32,443 bases of DNA from JACJWR01 sp964547485. Its GTDB lineage: Bacteria; Actinomycetota; Actinomycetes; S36-B12; UBA10799. The stretch is from positions 1 through 32,443 of the forward strand of contig CAZJNU010000024.1 of assembly GCA_964547485.1 (NCBI GenBank), in the 5' to 3' direction. Within the stretch, counting starts at the first letter, position 1; each line of letters begins with the position of its first letter. The notes under the pieces are model-generated. The model saw only the letters and a program-made list of their open reading frames with translations. It ran no database searches and had not been told where the DNA came from. The position numbers and the translations under genes are program-made. Below are positions 15,523 through 24,100 of this stretch, in pieces.

Positions 15523-16398
15523 TCAGCCGAGCCGAGCGCTGATTTCATCGAAAACCGACATTGCGGGCCCCGGCAGCTCCGGGTCTTCGGGTCGCGGCCA
15601 ATGCAAGGCCACCTCGGTGAAATCCAACTCCGCCAGTTGGCCGGTGAAATCCTGCCAGGCACCGATTGACTCCTGCGCCCAGCCGAGATCCAGCCCGACT
15701 AGGGCCAGCCGCCTTATCGAGCTGGGCTCGCGACCCTTGGCAAGGCAGGCGGCATTGAGGATCTGCGCTTGGTCAGCGACCGCGGCGAACCACTGCTGTG
15801 CTGACTCCGCCGGTCTGACGGGACCGAATGTCACCCACGTCTGGCCCTGGTCTGCGGCCACTGCCAGCGCCTTCGGCCCGGCCGCCGCGATGGTGAATGG
15901 AACCCGCGGCAGCTGCACGCAGCCAGGAACGGTCCGAGATTCGACAGCCGTGAAGAAGTCACCCGCAAACGAGACTGACTGTTCTCGGAGGAGGAGGTCC
16001 AGCGCGGTCACGAATTCCGCGAACCGGGCCGTCCGGTGCGCCGAAGGGACCGGTTTGGAACCGAGCGCCAGCGCGTCGTAGCCGACGCCTCCCGCGCCGA
16101 TACCCAGATCGAAGCGCCCGTCGCTGAGCCGGTCCAGGGTCATGACGTCCTTGGCAAGAACGGCTGGGTGTCGGAAGTTCGGGCTGGTCACAAGGGTGCC
16201 GAACCGGATCCTCGAGGTTTCGGCGGCAATCGCTCCAAGCAGCGGGAGGGTGCCCAGCCAGGGTCCGTCGCGCAGACTCCGCCACGACAGATGATCGTAA
16301 GTCCAGGCCCCAGTGAAGCCCCTTGCGTCGGCGTCGCGCCATCGTGCGCGCAACTCCGGCCAAGTCTGATCGGGAAGGATCACGACATCGGTACGCAT
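15523..16398 (-). CDS. LLM-class, probably F420-dependent, oxidoreductase
   Basis: The protein resembles the luciferase-like monooxygenase family in its F420-dependent branch: TIM-barrel flavin/deazaflavin enzymes. Visible features are an N-terminal TWPELRARWRDADARGFTGAWTYDH stretch, RIRFGTLVTSPNFRHPAVLAKDVMTLDRLSDGRFDLGIGAG (the most diagnostic LLM block) and PFTIAAAGPKALAVAADQG. The 291-residue length is typical. Substrate is unknown. The ATG at 16398 (minus strand) is not preceded by a strong Shine-Dalgarno sequence. It lies opposite to and between ftsQ and ftsZ, where actinobacterial clusters usually have nothing or a small gene, and an operator-like palindrome lies 30-53 bp upstream of its start. 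F420 rather than FMN as cofactor is inferred from overall resemblance. Confidence 0.85.
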   Translation of the reverse strand: MRTDVVILPDQTWPELRARWRDADARGFTGAWTYDHLSWRSLRDGPWLGTLPLLGAIAAETSRIRFGTLVTSPNFRHPAVLAKDVMTLDRLSDGRFDLGIGAGGVGYDALALGSKPVPSAHRTARFAEFVTALDLLLREQSVSFAGDFFTAVESRTVPGCVQLPRVPFTIAAAGPKALAVAADQGQTWVTFGPVRPAESAQQWFAAVADQAQILNAACLAKGREPSSIRRLALVGLDLGWAQESIGAWQDFTGQLAELDFTEVALHWPRPEDPELPGPAMSVFDEISARLG

Positions 16399-16427
16399 GG
16401 GGTGAGGATAGCCGCGTCGAGAAGGTC

Positions 16428-16451
16428 AATGGTCAGTGTCTGCTGACCATT
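16428..16451. promoter_or_regulatory. Operator-like inverted repeat upstream of the LLM oxidoreductase
   Basis: AATGGTCAG (16428-16436) and CTGACCATT (16443-16451) are perfect 9-bp arms around TGTCTG. The site begins 30 bp upstream of the oxidoreductase start codon, reading on the minus strand. A minus-strand TATGCT (TANNNT) lies just upstream of it, so a regulator bound here would cover the start of transcription. This geometry suits a dimeric repressor such as a TetR- or MarR-type protein, but none is encoded next door. No U tract accompanies it. Confidence 0.5.
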
Positions 16452-16909
16452 AGCCAAAGCATAAACATCAACTATGTAGTTAGAGATGTCCCAATATATT
16501 GCGATAAGTGGCGCCTTGGAGGTCTTGTTCGGCGACGAACGGCGAACTCTACGGGGGGGCGCCTTGCGACCTGCGTCCGTGCCTGCGTAGGGTCTGAACA
16601 GCAGTGAGATGGTTCTCTTGATCTGTCGAAATAAGTCTCTAGTGCAGGTTGAGATATGTCCTGATTACTGTCACTGGACCCTTCCCCGGCCCCACCTCGG
16701 TGGGGTGAGGCATGCCCTGACAATGGGGCTCGACGATCCGTTCGCCGAGTCAGCAGCGATGGTCGGTGGCAGGCAGCCCAAGGAACGCAGCACGACGCAC
16801 GCAGGTACTATCCGCAACTCAGCACCTCGCTGGGTCGTTGATCGGTCCTGGAACCTGGCACACGAAGTCGCACCGAAGCGGTGCGCTCGTTGAACGAGAG
16901 GAAGAGCAC
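16452..16909 (+). promoter_or_regulatory. Regulatory gap upstream of ftsZ
   Basis: About 460 bp without a supported gene. Two stretches (about 16446-16510 and 16610-16680) are clearly richer in A+T than the surroundings, as expected of promoters. One loose candidate is TTAGCC (16450-16455) with TATGTA (16473-16478) at 17-bp spacing. A compact hairpin, CCCCACC-TC-GGTGGGG, occurs at 16690-16705, followed by TGAGG rather than U residues. GAGAGGAAGAG near 16897-16907 is the ftsZ ribosome binding site. Because the gene before it runs the other way, ftsZ should be transcribed from here; the exact start cannot be read from sequence alone. Confidence 0.45.
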
Positions 16910-18016
16910 GTGGCATCACCGCAGAATTACCTGGCGGTCATCAAGGTTGTCGGGATCGGCGGTGGCGGCGTCAACGCGGTCAACCGGATGATCGAGTCCG
17001 GGCTGAAGGGCGTGGAGTTCATTGCGGTGAACACCGACGCACAGGCCCTGCTGATGAGTGACGCCGACGTCAAACTCGACATCGGGCGTGATCTCACCCG
17101 CGGACTGGGGGCAGGAGCCGACCCAGAGGTAGGTAAGGCCGCCGCTGAGGATCACGCCAACGAAATCGAAGAGGTACTCAAGGGTGCCGACATGGTCTTC
17201 GTCACTGCCGGCGAGGGCGGCGGCACGGGCACCGGCGGTGCCCCTGTCGTTGCGAAGATCGCGCGTGGACTGGGTGCGCTTACGATCGGCGTGGTGACCC
17301 GACCGTTCGTGTTCGAGGGGCGACGCCGCGCGACGCAGGCCGAGGCCGGCATCGATGCCCTCCGGTCGGAGGTTGACACCCTGATCGTGATCCCAAATGA
17401 CCGACTGCTGTCGCTGAGCGATCGGAAGATCAGCGTCATCGACGCCTTCCGGCAGGCAGATCAGGTGCTCTTCCAGGGAGTGTCGGGGATCACCGATCTA
17501 ATCACCACTCCCGGCTTGATCAACCTCGATTTCGCCGACGTCAAGTCCGTGATGAAGGACGCCGGCTCTGCGTTGATGGGTATCGGCTCCTCCCGTGGTG
17601 ACGCCCGCGCGACAGCGGCAGCCGAGGAGGCCATCTCCAGTCCGTTGCTGGAGGCCAGCATCGAGGGCGCGCACGGGGTGTTGCTGTCGATCTCCGGCGG
17701 CAGCGATTTGGGTTTGTTCGAGATCAACGAGGCCGCGAAGATGGTGGCCGACGCGGCGCATCCGGAGGCGAACATCATCTTCGGTGCCGTCATTGACGAC
17801 ACCCTCGGCGACGAGGTCCGAGTGACAGTCATCGCCGCCGGTTTCGATGGCGGTCAGCCACAACCGCTGAAATCCCGGGCCTCGGCCGCCGAACCCGCGC
17901 CTAGCCCGGTGGTGCGGGCGCCCCAGGCCCAGCCGGAAACCGCGGTCCGGAAGGTGAACTTCGAGGAGCCCGCTTCAAAGTCCGAGGACGTTGACGTTCC
18001 CGACTTCATGAAGTAG
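16910..18016 (+). CDS. ftsZ: Cell division protein FtsZ
   Basis: FtsZ is the tubulin-like GTPase that forms the cytokinetic ring. The protein starts MASPQNYLAVIKVVGIGGGGVNAVNRM, carries the tubulin signature GEGGGTGTGGAP (101-112) and the T7 catalytic loop NLDFADVKSVM (D207, D210). It ends in a flexible linker and the conserved tail peptide VDVPDFMK, the expected docking site for SepF. GTG 16910 gives 368 residues. An open frame reaching 16766 adds non-homologous sequence and lacks a better ribosome binding site. It begins a second co-directional run: ftsZ-pgeF-yggS-sepF-yggT-divIVA. Confidence 0.98.
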   Translation: MASPQNYLAVIKVVGIGGGGVNAVNRMIESGLKGVEFIAVNTDAQALLMSDADVKLDIGRDLTRGLGAGADPEVGKAAAEDHANEIEEVLKGADMVFVTAGEGGGTGTGGAPVVAKIARGLGALTIGVVTRPFVFEGRRRATQAEAGIDALRSEVDTLIVIPNDRLLSLSDRKISVIDAFRQADQVLFQGVSGITDLITTPGLINLDFADVKSVMKDAGSALMGIGSSRGDARATAAAEEAISSPLLEASIEGAHGVLLSISGGSDLGLFEINEAAKMVADAAHPEANIIFGAVIDDTLGDEVRVTVIAAGFDGGQPQPLKSRASAAEPAPSPVVRAPQAQPETAVRKVNFEEPASKSEDVDVPDFMK

Positions 18017-18077
18017 TAGTTGGCCAGCCCGGCCGACCGGCGTCGCCGAACTCTGGGTCAGCAGGGACAATTGGGTC

Positions 18078-18872
18078 ATGACCCGACTCACTGCCCCGGA
18101 CACTGCTGCCCACTATTGGCGAGGTCGACTGGAACCGACCGGAGTCGACGCAGCGGCCGACGGCGTCGGCCCCGGGGTCGAGTGGTTGATGACCTCTCGC
18201 CGGGGCGGGGTCGGTCGGTCGCCGTTCGACGACTGGAATCTCGCCGGCCACGTCGGTGATGACCCCCAGACGGTCTCGGCCAATCGGGCCGTGATTGCCG
18301 ACCTGGCCGGGTTGGCTCCGTCGGCAGTGGTGATGATGCGCCAGTGTCACAGTGCCGAGGTCGCGGTCGTTCAGGCCGCTGACGGACAGGAGATAGTCGG
18401 CGTGGATGCGCTGGTAACGGCGCGACCGGACATCGTCCTGGTTGCCCTGGCCGCTGACTGTGTGCCAGTGGCTTTAGCCGATCCCGAGGCCGGCGTGATC
18501 GGGGCGGTGCACAGCGGGTGGCAGGGAATGGTCTCCGGTGTCACGCAGGCGGCGATTCGAGCAATGGTCGACCTTGGGGCTGAGCCGGGCCGGATCAGGG
18601 CGGTCTTGGGGCCGGCGATCTGTGGGCCCTGCTACCCGGTACCCCCCGAGCGGGTCGCCGCCGCGGCTGCGGTGGCGCCCGCGAGCGCTGCGATTGCTCC
18701 CGACGGTCAGCCGGGTATCGATGTCCGCGCCGGTTTGGAGGTGCTGCTCGCGGACCTGGGAGTTCAGGTCGAATGTGTCGGCGGCTGTACCGCGGAATCA
18801 CCTGAGCTCTTCTCCTATCGTCGTGATGGTCTGACCGGGCGCCAGGGCGCAGCCGTCTGGCGGACGACATGA
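18078..18872 (+). CDS. pgeF: Purine nucleoside phosphorylase/laccase-domain protein (PgeF/YlmD/YfiH family)
   Basis: This belongs to the multicopper-oxidase-like DUF152 family. E. coli YfiH/PgeF prevents misincorporation of L-Ser at the second stem-peptide position, and other members are reported as purine nucleoside phosphorylase/adenosine deaminase enzymes. The zinc-binding triad is present: H91 (RQCHSAEV), C128 (AADCVPV) and H145 (AVHSGWQG), followed by LGPAICGPCYPV. The C-terminal FSYRRDG is typical. The 264-residue length is normal. ATG 18078 is 61 bp after ftsZ and lacks a strong Shine-Dalgarno sequence. It overlaps yggS by 4 bp. The location next to ftsZ is conserved across Gram-positives. 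Confidence 0.9.
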   Translation: MTRLTAPDTAAHYWRGRLEPTGVDAAADGVGPGVEWLMTSRRGGVGRSPFDDWNLAGHVGDDPQTVSANRAVIADLAGLAPSAVVMMRQCHSAEVAVVQAADGQEIVGVDALVTARPDIVLVALAADCVPVALADPEAGVIGAVHSGWQGMVSGVTQAAIRAMVDLGAEPGRIRAVLGPAICGPCYPVPPERVAAAAAVAPASAAIAPDGQPGIDVRAGLEVLLADLGVQVECVGGCTAESPELFSYRRDGLTGRQGAAVWRTT

Positions 18873-19600
18873 GCGAGTCTCCGTCGATTCCGGCCGCTGA
18901 TCCGAGGCGAGTTGCGGAGCTGGCGGCCAACCTGGCGGCGGTCCGGGCGAGACTGGCCGCAGCCGAGTCGCAGGCTGGTAGGGATCCCGGCGCCGTCACC
19001 TTGATCGCTGTGTCGAAATTCTTCCCCGCCTCGGACGTCGATGCGCTTGCCGCTCTAGGGGTGAGCGATTTCGGTGAGAACAAGCACCAGGAAGCAGTCG
19101 TCAAGGTTGGCCAGGTGCAGGCCAGCGGTCTTGTCTGGCACTTCATCGGCCAGTTGCAGACAAACAAGGCGGCCGCAGTGGCCGGCTACGCGGACCAGGT
19201 CGATTCAGTAGATCGCCGATCACTGGTGACCGCCCTGGACAAGGGCGCCAGGGCCGCCGGTCGGAAGGTCGACGTGCTGATCCAAGTCAGCCTGGACGAC
19301 GTTCCCACTGCCGGCCGAGGCGGCGCTGATCCGGCCGCGGTCGCCGAGTTGGCCGAAGCCATCGAGGCCGCCGAACAATTGCGACTGCGTGGCGTGATGG
19401 GAGTCGCGCCCAAGGGGGAGGATCCGGCGGTGGCCTTCGCCAGATTGGTCCAGAGCAGCAGGGAACTGCGGCGGGTCTACCCGAAGGCCCAGCAAGTCTC
19501 AGCCGGGATGAGTGGCGATATCGAGGCCGCTGTAGCCGCTGGCGCGACACACGTAAGAGTCGGCACGGCGTTACTCGGTGCCCGGCCTGCGCTCCGGTAG
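18869..19600 (+). CDS. yggS: PLP-homeostasis protein YggS/YlmE (PLPBP family)
   Basis: This is a non-catalytic pyridoxal-phosphate-binding TIM-barrel protein that buffers PLP and affects amino-acid pools. The cofactor lysine is K50 in LIAVSKFFPASDV. GENKHQEA, WHFIGQLQTNK and the phosphate-binding GMSGDIEAAVAAGATHVRVGTALLG are all present. The 243-residue length fits. The ATG overlaps the pgeF TGA (ATGA), so the two are translationally coupled. Its place between pgeF and sepF is the usual actinobacterial and firmicute arrangement. Confidence 0.95.
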   Translation: MSESPSIPAADPRRVAELAANLAAVRARLAAAESQAGRDPGAVTLIAVSKFFPASDVDALAALGVSDFGENKHQEAVVKVGQVQASGLVWHFIGQLQTNKAAAVAGYADQVDSVDRRSLVTALDKGARAAGRKVDVLIQVSLDDVPTAGRGGADPAAVAELAEAIEAAEQLRLRGVMGVAPKGEDPAVAFARLVQSSRELRRVYPKAQQVSAGMSGDIEAAVAAGATHVRVGTALLGARPALR

Positions 19601-19718
19601 CCTTCAGCACGTGCCGGGGCAGCATGACCCGCAGGTTCGTGAACCCGGTAGTAGACAGACAACAGCACCCACCCGACGACGCCTATGGGCGTCGGCCCGC
19701 AGCGAGCAGGAGGAGTTC
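19601..19718 (+). promoter_or_regulatory. yggS-sepF leader with small hairpins
   Basis: This 118-bp gap is the largest between ftsZ and divIVA. It contains GGTTC-GT-GAACC (about 19634-19645) and a 7-bp stem, CGACGCC/GGCGTCG, with a TATG loop (19677-19694), ending 10 bp before the sepF AGGAGGAG. The hairpin could tune sepF translation or separate it from yggS. No good -10/-35 pair is visible. Confidence 0.35.
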
Positions 19719-20225
19719 ATGGCCGGGACCATCCGCAAGATGGCGACTTATCTGGGCCTGGTCGAGGACGACCAGTACTACACCGATGGTGAGTCGTCGA
19801 CCCAGTCTGCGGCCACTTCGGCCGACCGGGGAACAGGCGATCGCGTTGCCGTGCGGGAGCACGCCGAAACTCGCGAGGTGTCCAAGCCGTGGTCGCGCGA
19901 GCGTGCGGCGGAGGAGACCCGTCCGAGTGCTGCCGTGTACGAAACGCCCGGCTACCGGGTGCCGATGATCCTTCCGACGACCTACAACGATGCCCGCCGG
20001 ATCGGCGAGGAGTTCCGCAGTGGATCTCCGGTCATCATGGACTTGACATCGATGAGTGACGCTGACGCGAAGCGGATCGTCGACTTCTCCGCAGGACTGG
20101 TCTTCGGTTTGCGCGGCGTGATCGAGAGGTTGACCGCGAAGGTCTTCCTGCTCTCGCCGGAAGGTGTCGATGTCACTGACATTGCCCGCGAGCAAGTGGG
20201 CGGCGAGGTTAGCGGCCGTTCCTGA
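19719..20225 (+). CDS. sepF: Cell division protein SepF
   Basis: SepF is the membrane anchor of the Z-ring in actinobacteria, which lack FtsA. It binds the FtsZ tail through a dimeric core and the membrane through an N-terminal amphipathic helix. Here the helix is MAGTIRKMATYLGLV. An acidic and polar linker (about 16-80) follows, then the core from about residue 83 (PMILPTTYNDARRIGEEFRSGSPVIMDLTSM) through RIVDFSAGLVFGLRG and VFLLSPEGVDVT. ATG 19719 follows a strong AGGAGGAG and gives 168 residues. An upstream open frame to 19578 is not SepF-like. Confidence 0.96.
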   Translation: MAGTIRKMATYLGLVEDDQYYTDGESSTQSAATSADRGTGDRVAVREHAETREVSKPWSRERAAEETRPSAAVYETPGYRVPMILPTTYNDARRIGEEFRSGSPVIMDLTSMSDADAKRIVDFSAGLVFGLRGVIERLTAKVFLLSPEGVDVTDIAREQVGGEVSGRS

Positions 20226-20247
20226 CGAGCGGCTGCGGGTCGAGTAG

Positions 20248-20532
20248 ATGTCTAGTATCGGACAGATCATTGCCACAGTCCTGTGGCTGTATCTCTTAGT
20301 TCTGTTGGCGCGATTGGTACTGGATCTCGTTCAGACATTCTCTCGCGAGTGGACACCGAAAGGACTCTTGCTGTTGTTTGCGGAGGCGGTCTACACGCTT
20401 ACCGATCCCCCCTTGAACCTGTTGCGCAAGGTCATCCCGCCGTTGAAGATCGGTGGTGTGGCGTTGGACTTGGCGTTCATCGTGCTGTTCATCCTGTTGC
20501 AGGTTGCCATCGCGATAGCCGGAAGGTTCTGA
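20248..20532 (+). CDS. YggT family membrane protein
   Basis: This is a 94-residue integral membrane protein with two hydrophobic segments (about 5-28 and 72-92) separated by a loop containing LTDPPLNLLRKVIPPLKIGGVALDLAFIVLF, the recognisable YggT core. The family (YlmG in chloroplasts and Bacillus) lies next to sepF and divIVA in many Gram-positives and cyanobacteria and is linked to membrane or nucleoid organisation, but no reaction is known. It starts 22 bp after sepF and ends 1 bp before divIVA, consistent with one transcript. Confidence 0.92.
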   Translation: MSSIGQIIATVLWLYLLVLLARLVLDLVQTFSREWTPKGLLLLFAEAVYTLTDPPLNLLRKVIPPLKIGGVALDLAFIVLFILLQVAIAIAGRF

Positions 20533-20533
20533 C

Positions 20534-21178
20534 GTGAGCGGAAGCGGAGATGTGATGGTGAAGGACACCGCCGGTCGACTACCGATGCGTCCCAGTCGGC
20601 CATTGTCGGCAACAGATGTGCGGTCGGTCGTCTTCACGACGACCCGGATGCGGCTTGGCTACGACGTCGAGGAAGTTGACGCCTTCCTTGACCAGGTCGA
20701 ATGGAGCGTCGAGCAGATGCTCGGCGAGATCCAGCGTCTCCGGCAACAACTCAATGAGTCTGCGCTCCATTCCGAGGCGCAGACCTATGATCTTCGTGTT
20801 GCCCTGGAGCAGTTGTTGATGAGGATCGGTGGCCCCACCGGGCGAATAGACCCGGGCCTGATCGATCCGAGTGGACGGCTCGTGTCACCGTTCGAAGGCT
20901 ATCGGCCGGCTCCGGGGCCACAGGGTCCCACCGCGAACGCGGCCGCCGGAGGTCCCGCCGCCGGTTACCAGCCGCCTGCCGGTTTCGCTCCGCCGCCGGG
21001 CCCCCCGACCCCGAGTCAGCCGCCGCCGACCGGAATGCCCAGCGCAGGTCCGCCTCCGCCGGCAGCAGGTCAGCCTCCGGTTGCAGCTCCGCCCCCCACG
21101 GCAGCTCCGCCCCCCACGGCCGGTCCGCCGGCTCCCAGTGGGCCATCGATCGACCTACCGCCGCCCCGCGTGGGCTGA
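20534..21178 (+). CDS. divIVA: DivIVA-domain protein (Wag31-like) with proline-rich tail
   Basis: DivIVA (Wag31 in mycobacteria) assembles at curved membranes and directs polar growth and septum placement. The N-terminal lipid-binding/coiled-coil domain is at about 24-75: LSATDVRSVVFTTTRMRLGYDVEEVDAFLDQVEWSV then EIQRLRQQLNES. It is preceded by about 24 extra residues; many Wag31 proteins begin almost directly with the domain. The second half (about 115-214) is Pro/Ala/Gly-rich instead of a long coiled coil, so at 214 residues it has less coiled coil than typical Wag31. GTG 20534 is 1 bp after yggT. It ends tail to tail with ileS, with a 10-bp gap and no strong terminator. Confidence 0.9.
   Translation: MSGSGDVMVKDTAGRLPMRPSRPLSATDVRSVVFTTTRMRLGYDVEEVDAFLDQVEWSVEQMLGEIQRLRQQLNESALHSEAQTYDLRVALEQLLMRIGGPTGRIDPGLIDPSGRLVSPFEGYRPAPGPQGPTANAAAGGPAAGYQPPAGFAPPPGPPTPSQPPPTGMPSAGPPPPAAGQPPVAAPPPTAAPPPTAGPPAPSGPSIDLPPPRVG
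21083..21118 (+). repeat. Perfect tandem 18-bp repeat in divIVA
   Basis: Two identical head-to-tail 18-bp units (GCAGCTCCGCCCCCCACG) at 21083-21100 and 21101-21118 encode the repeated AAPPPT segment of the DivIVA tail. This is a likely site of length variation between strains by slippage. Confidence 0.85.
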
Positions 21179-21188
21179 CCTCCGACAG

Positions 21189-24100
21189 TCAGACCTTCTG
21201 CAGCTCGACCTCAACCGGCAGATCCGCAAGGGTCACCCCAGTGCGGGTGTCGCCCGGCCCGAACTCGACGGCAAGCACCTCGTCGGCGATCGCGCTGCGA
21301 TGGTCGAGAAGGACGCGCGCGATGGTCGGGTCCTCCGTCCGGTACGAGACCCGGATCCGGTCGGAGACCTCCAGCCCGGCGCGCTTGCGTGCCTCCTGCA
21401 GGCCGCGCACGATCTCGCGCGCGGTTCCCAGTCGCTGCAGTTCCGGGGTCAACTCCAGATCCAGCGCCACCGAGGCGCCGTCGGCTGTCGCCACCGACCA
21501 ACCTTCGATCGGCCGTTCAGTGATGATGATTTCGTTCGCGGTAAGGTCCACCTTCTCGCCCGACTCGCCGTCCTGAACGGCCGGCAACTCGACCTGCCCA
21601 ACGCCGGTGGCTCGCACCGCGGCCGCCAGCCGACCTGAATCGGCCGCTGACAGCGCAGCTGCAATCACCGGAGTGCGGTTACCGAACCTTTTGCCCAACG
21701 CGCGGAAGTTCGGTTTCACCGACACCTGCACCAAGCTGCCGTCCTCGGTGCCCAACGGCGACACCTTCAGCACGTTCACCTCTTCGGTGAACTGCGCCCG
21801 CAGGTCCGAGGGCAGTCCGGCCCAACGATCGGAGGCGACCAGCGCTCGACCCAGTGGCTGGCGGGTTCTGACCCCGGATTCCGCCCGGGCGGAGCGGCCA
21901 AGGTCGACCAGTTCGCGGACGGCTGCCACATCGGCGGCCAACTCTTCGTCGACCTCCGCGGCCGTCGCTCCGGGCCAACTCGCCAGGTGCACCGACTCGA
22001 TCCCGGTTTCGGCTGCGAACAGGTCGCGCCAGACCCTGTCGGTGATGAACGGGGTGAACGGTGCCATCAGCAGCGTCACGGTCCGGAGGCACTCGTGCAG
22101 AGTCGACAGGGCGCCGGTGTCGCCGTTCCAAAACCTGCGGCGATTCCGCCGGACGTACCAATTGGACAGGTCGTCGACGAAAGAGGATAGGGCCCGTCCC
22201 GCTGCCTGCGTGTCGAATCTCTCCAACGCCGCGGTCACCTCGAGGATCGTCCGCGCGGCCTCTGAACGGGCCCACCGGTCAAGTGAGCTGAGTTCCGACG
22301 AGTCCGGCGAATCTGCGCCCGGCTGCCAGCCGGCGGTCCGGCCGTACAAGGACTGGAAACTGGCTGTGTTCCAGTAGGTCAACAGGATCCGGCGGACCAC
22401 GTCGTCGATGGCCTCATGGCTGACCCGCCGCGCCTGCCAGGGCGATCCCGCCGCCAGCATGAACCAGCGCACGGCGTCCGCCCCGTGGGCGTCCATCAGC
22501 GCCATGGGTTCCAGCACATTGCCCAAGTGCTTACTCATCTTCCGGCCGTCGGCGTCCAGAATGTGTCCCAGACAGAGGACGCTGCGGTAGGCCGACTGAT
22601 CGAAGGCAAGGGTTCCGACGGCCATCAACGTGTAGAACCAACCGCGGGTCTGGTCGATCGCCTCGCACACGAAGTCTGCCGGGTAGCGGGCCTGGAAAAG
22701 CTCGGTGTTTCGATGCGGATAGCCGAACTGGGCGAACGGCATGGCGCCGGAGTCGTACCAGCAATCGATGACTTCGGGCACCCGCCGGGCGGTCTCTCCA
22801 CAGCTAGCACAGGCGATCGTGATGTCGTCTACGAACGGCCGGTGCGGGTCCAGCCCGACGACGTCGCGGCCAGCCTTGTCGCTGAGATCGAGCAGCGAAC
22901 TCACCGCTGTGACGTGGTCTTGTTCGCAGCGCCACAGTGGCAGCGGTGTTCCCCAGTAGCGATTGCGGGACAGTGCCCAGTCAACGTTGTTGACCAGCCA
23001 ATCTCCGTAGCGGCCCCATTTGATTGTCTCCGGGTACCACTGTGTGCCCTCGTTCTCGGCCAGCAACTTCTCCTTGATGGCAGTCGTCCGGATGTACCAG
23101 GAGGGTTGCGCGTAATAGAGCAGCGGTGTGTGGCAGCGCCAGCAGTGCGGATAGTTGTGCGTGAACTCGACCTGCGCGAACAGCAGACCCCGGTTCTCGA
23201 GGTCGGCGACCAGCAACGGGTCGGCGTCCTTGAAGAACATCCCGCCGACCAGCGGGACGCTCCCGTCGAACCGGCCGTCCGCGTGCACCGGGTTGACCAC
23301 CGGCAGTCCGTAGCCGCGGGCCACGTCCAAGTCGTCGGCGCCGAATGCCGGGGCGATGTGAACGAGCCCCGAGCCGTCCTCGGTGGTCACGTAGTCGCCG
23401 GTGATCACATAGTGGGCGGCCGGCACTTCGACCAGGTCGAACGGCGCCGCGTATTTGAGGTGCTCGAGGTCCGAGCCCGGAAGGGTTTCAAGTACCTCCG
23501 CGTCGGGAAGCAGACTCTCCCGCAGTGCCGCGGCGACCACGAGTAGTTCGCCGGCTGTTGTTCGCGCGACGTCGTAATCGGCCTTCGGTGAGACCGCCAC
23601 GGCCGTGTTCGACACCAGCGTCCAGGGGGTGGTGGTCCACACCAGCAGGGTTAGACCCGGGTGCCTGGTCAGCAGGTCACCGGAGGTCACCGGCATCCGC
23701 ACGAACACCGATGGATCCGTCACCGTCTCATACCCCTGCGCCAGTTCGTGATCGCTCAAGGTCGTCCCGCAGCGGGGGCAGTAGGGGGATACCCGATGGT
23801 CCTCGACCAGAAGTCCTGCCTCGTGAATCTTCGCCAGGGACCACCACACGCTCTCGATGTAATCGCTGGACATGGTCCAGTAGGCGTCATCCATGTCGAC
23901 CCAGTAACCCATGCGTTCGGTCATCACGCCGAACTCGTCTACATGGCGCAGCACCGACTCCCGACACTTGGCGTTGAAGGCTTCGATTCCGTACGCCTCG
24001 ATATCCCCCTTGCCGGAAAACCCGAGTTCCTTCTCCACCGCCAACTCAACCGGCAGCCCGTGGCAGTCCCAACCGGCCTTACGGGGCACGAAGTAGCCCT

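Noticed and set aside
16472..16893. Short open frames on both strands upstream of ftsZ
   Set aside because: They are 83-94 codons, Arg/Pro/Ser-rich as expected of random high-GC frames, overlap each other, and lack ribosome binding sites and recognisable domains.
16766..16909. N-terminal extension of ftsZ by 48 residues
   Set aside because: The added residues do not resemble FtsZ, and the GTG at 16910 has a proper GAGAGGAAGAG site and gives the standard N-terminus.
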